A stretch of DNA of 5,584 nucleotides from Leptofilum sp050292445. Lineage in GTDB: Bacteria > Chloroflexota > Anaerolineae > Promineifilales > Promineifilaceae. A program made the position numbers and the translations under genes. Each line of letters opens with the position of its first letter. The stretch's first letter is position 1. Where the stretch lies: positions 1-5,584 of the forward strand of contig JBNKLQ010000353.1 in NCBI GenBank assembly GCA_050292445.1, in the 5' to 3' direction. Below, one piece after another: positions 4,673 through 5,584 of the stretch. The notes below the pieces were generated by a model. The model saw nothing but the letters and a program-made list of their open reading frames with translations. It did no database searches and had not been told where the DNA came from.

Positions 4673-5584
4673 TTAGTATCTCCTCACCTAAATAGCAGCT
4701 AATTTTTACGTGCTGCTCTCCGTTAATTACCAATAATTCACCCTTAATATTTAAGGTTTCTACAGTATACCGACGTTCTGTAAAATTTGCATTTGCCAAG
4801 CCTATCCCCTCACTGATAAGGGTGGCAATTCCCTCAAGACTATCAATCTGTTCATCTGTCAGGGATTCAGCCTCTAGTTCTGCCTCTAATTTTGCCCGAT
4901 CACCCTCTAAAGATTTGATTTTTGTTTCCGAGCGATTTTTTCTGTCTATCAACATATCCTGCATAAGATCGCCCTCTAAGTATAAATCCAGAGAGAGTTC
5001 TAGTTTCTCTCTCTCTTGTTCAAGTAAACTGTCTATCACAGCCAGCTGCTCCCTCAGAGGTTGTGTCAATTCCTTCTTTTTTTCCCGATACTTTTTTGCC
5101 TTTTCACGTATTGTTTCGGGATTCCGTAATAGTTCCTCAACCCATTCCCAAACAACCGGGTCAACCCGATCTGCACGGAAGTGGGGTGTTCTGCAATGGT
5201 GACGATAAGTACCTTTTCTTGTTGCCCGACAAACATAGTAAAGATTTGGTTTAGCTTTATTACGGCTCATGGCATTGACAGCGACACCAGCGCCACACTC
5301 ACCGCATCTTAGTAATCCCCTGAGGAGATATTCATAACGTGTATTTCGGGCAGCCAGTTTCTTGTTCTTTCTCTTGCGAGCTTGGGCTGCATCCCATTTT
5401 TCTTGGCTGATAATTGCAGGAATCGCAACTTCAATCTGATGGTCTTTAGGATTAGCTGTGTTGGTAGCACTGTTATATTTTCCATATCGCCATATGCCTA
5501 GATAAGTTTCCATGGTAAGGATATTGGCTACTGTCGCTACGACCCACTCTCCAACCTTTCGCTTTTTTCTGATTTTCCTCTTAG
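4635..5584 (-). CDS. Large serine recombinase, C-terminal part (5' end outside window)
   Basis: The frame is open to the right edge. The Met at 5513 is internal, because the 23 codons before it read GEWVVATVANILTM and continue a 'recombinase' domain (W..STV..IL....Y.G.W.YGK). About 315 residues are visible; the catalytic serine resolvase domain lies outside. Counting from Met5513, a zinc ribbon follows LLRGLLRCGECG with Cys70, Cys73, Cys95 (YYVC) and Cys107 (HHC). A long charged coiled coil (about 133-215) comes next, then a beta-type tail (YTVETLNIKGELLVI). This order is typical of large serine integrases/transposases, which use it for DNA binding and synapsis control. The last residues (NASKTSGNCRRF) are read from the out-of-frame start of sufE. 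The DNA is more A+T-rich (24 of 60 G+C at 4921-4980, against 32 of 60 at 3901-3960) and lacks ACGGCCGT, which suggests horizontal transfer. Confidence 0.9.
   Translation of the reverse strand, partial: KRKIRKKRKVGEWVVATVANILTMETYLGIWRYGKYNSATNTANPKDHQIEVAIPAIISQEKWDAAQARKRKNKKLAARNTRYEYLLRGLLRCGECGAGVAVNAMSRNKAKPNLYYVCRATRKGTYRHHCRTPHFRADRVDPVVWEWVEELLRNPETIREKAKKYREKKKELTQPLREQLAVIDSLLEQEREKLELSLDLYLEGDLMQDMLIDRKNRSETKIKSLEGDRAKLEAELEAESLTDEQIDSLEGIATLISEGIGLANANFTERRYTVETLNIKGELLVINGEQHVKISCYLGEEILNASKTSGNCRRF
4673..5584. mobile_element. Probable edge of an integrated element next to sufE
   Basis: Inferred from the large serine recombinase, its A+T-rich composition, the absence of the host-typical ACGGCCGT word, and its abutment on an intact sufE. 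The left boundary is placed at the sufE start only because the recombinase stop lies inside sufE. No attachment-site core can be defined without the other end of the element or an empty site. A short inverted repeat, AGCAGC (4694-4699) and GCTGCT (4712-4717), lies near the proposed edge but is weak evidence. Confidence 0.4.
4680..4685 (-). promoter_or_regulatory. Ribosome binding site of sufE, inside the recombinase gene
   Basis: On the minus strand GAGGAG lies seven bases before the sufE ATG at 4672. It sits inside the recombinase reading frame, so sufE may be translated from recombinase-derived or element-derived transcripts. Confidence 0.7.

Noticed and set aside
4822..5202. 126-residue plus-strand Ser-rich frame
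   Set aside because: Antisense image of the Glu/Lys-rich coiled coil of the recombinase.

Overview
The window looks like a stretch of bacterial chromosome, most likely from a Chloroflexota (Anaerolineae-like) lineage. That guess rests on overall protein flavour: a variant EF-G, a LiaF-like membrane protein with a beta-repeat tail, and an actinobacterial/Chloroflexota-style SufE. It is an inference without a database search. A striking genome-level signature is the palindrome ACGGCCGT, present 11 times exactly in the first 4.3 kb, where chance predicts far fewer than one.

Layout, left to right. Bases 1-592 (+) are the 3' end of a hydantoinase/oxoprolinase A-type subunit gene, closed by a strong bidirectional terminator at 627-660. 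Converging on it from the right is a complete EF-G-type translational GTPase gene (684-2750, -), whose G-domain departures place it with the EF-G2-like paralogues rather than the canonical factor. A 399-base divergent spacer (2751-3149) holds two inverted repeats, one sharing its 9-base stem core with the terminator at the other end of the EF-G gene. Next is a three-TM LiaI/LiaF-like envelope protein with a ladder of DxGSG beta repeats (3150-4193, +). A repeat-rich convergent junction (4194-4264) separates it from a complete sufE gene (4259-4672, -).

The right end (4635-5584, -) is the C-terminal part of a large serine recombinase, running off the window. It is visibly more A+T-rich, has no copy of ACGGCCGT, and its last 38 bases overlap the start of sufE. 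It is best read as the edge of an integrated mobile element lying directly upstream of sufE.

The genes do not form a single pathway. They are independent housekeeping or envelope genes next to a mobile-element boundary. The observations most worth following are the iterated palindrome, its absence from the recombinase, the recombinase/sufE junction, and the EF-G variant with Tyr in place of the catalytic His.
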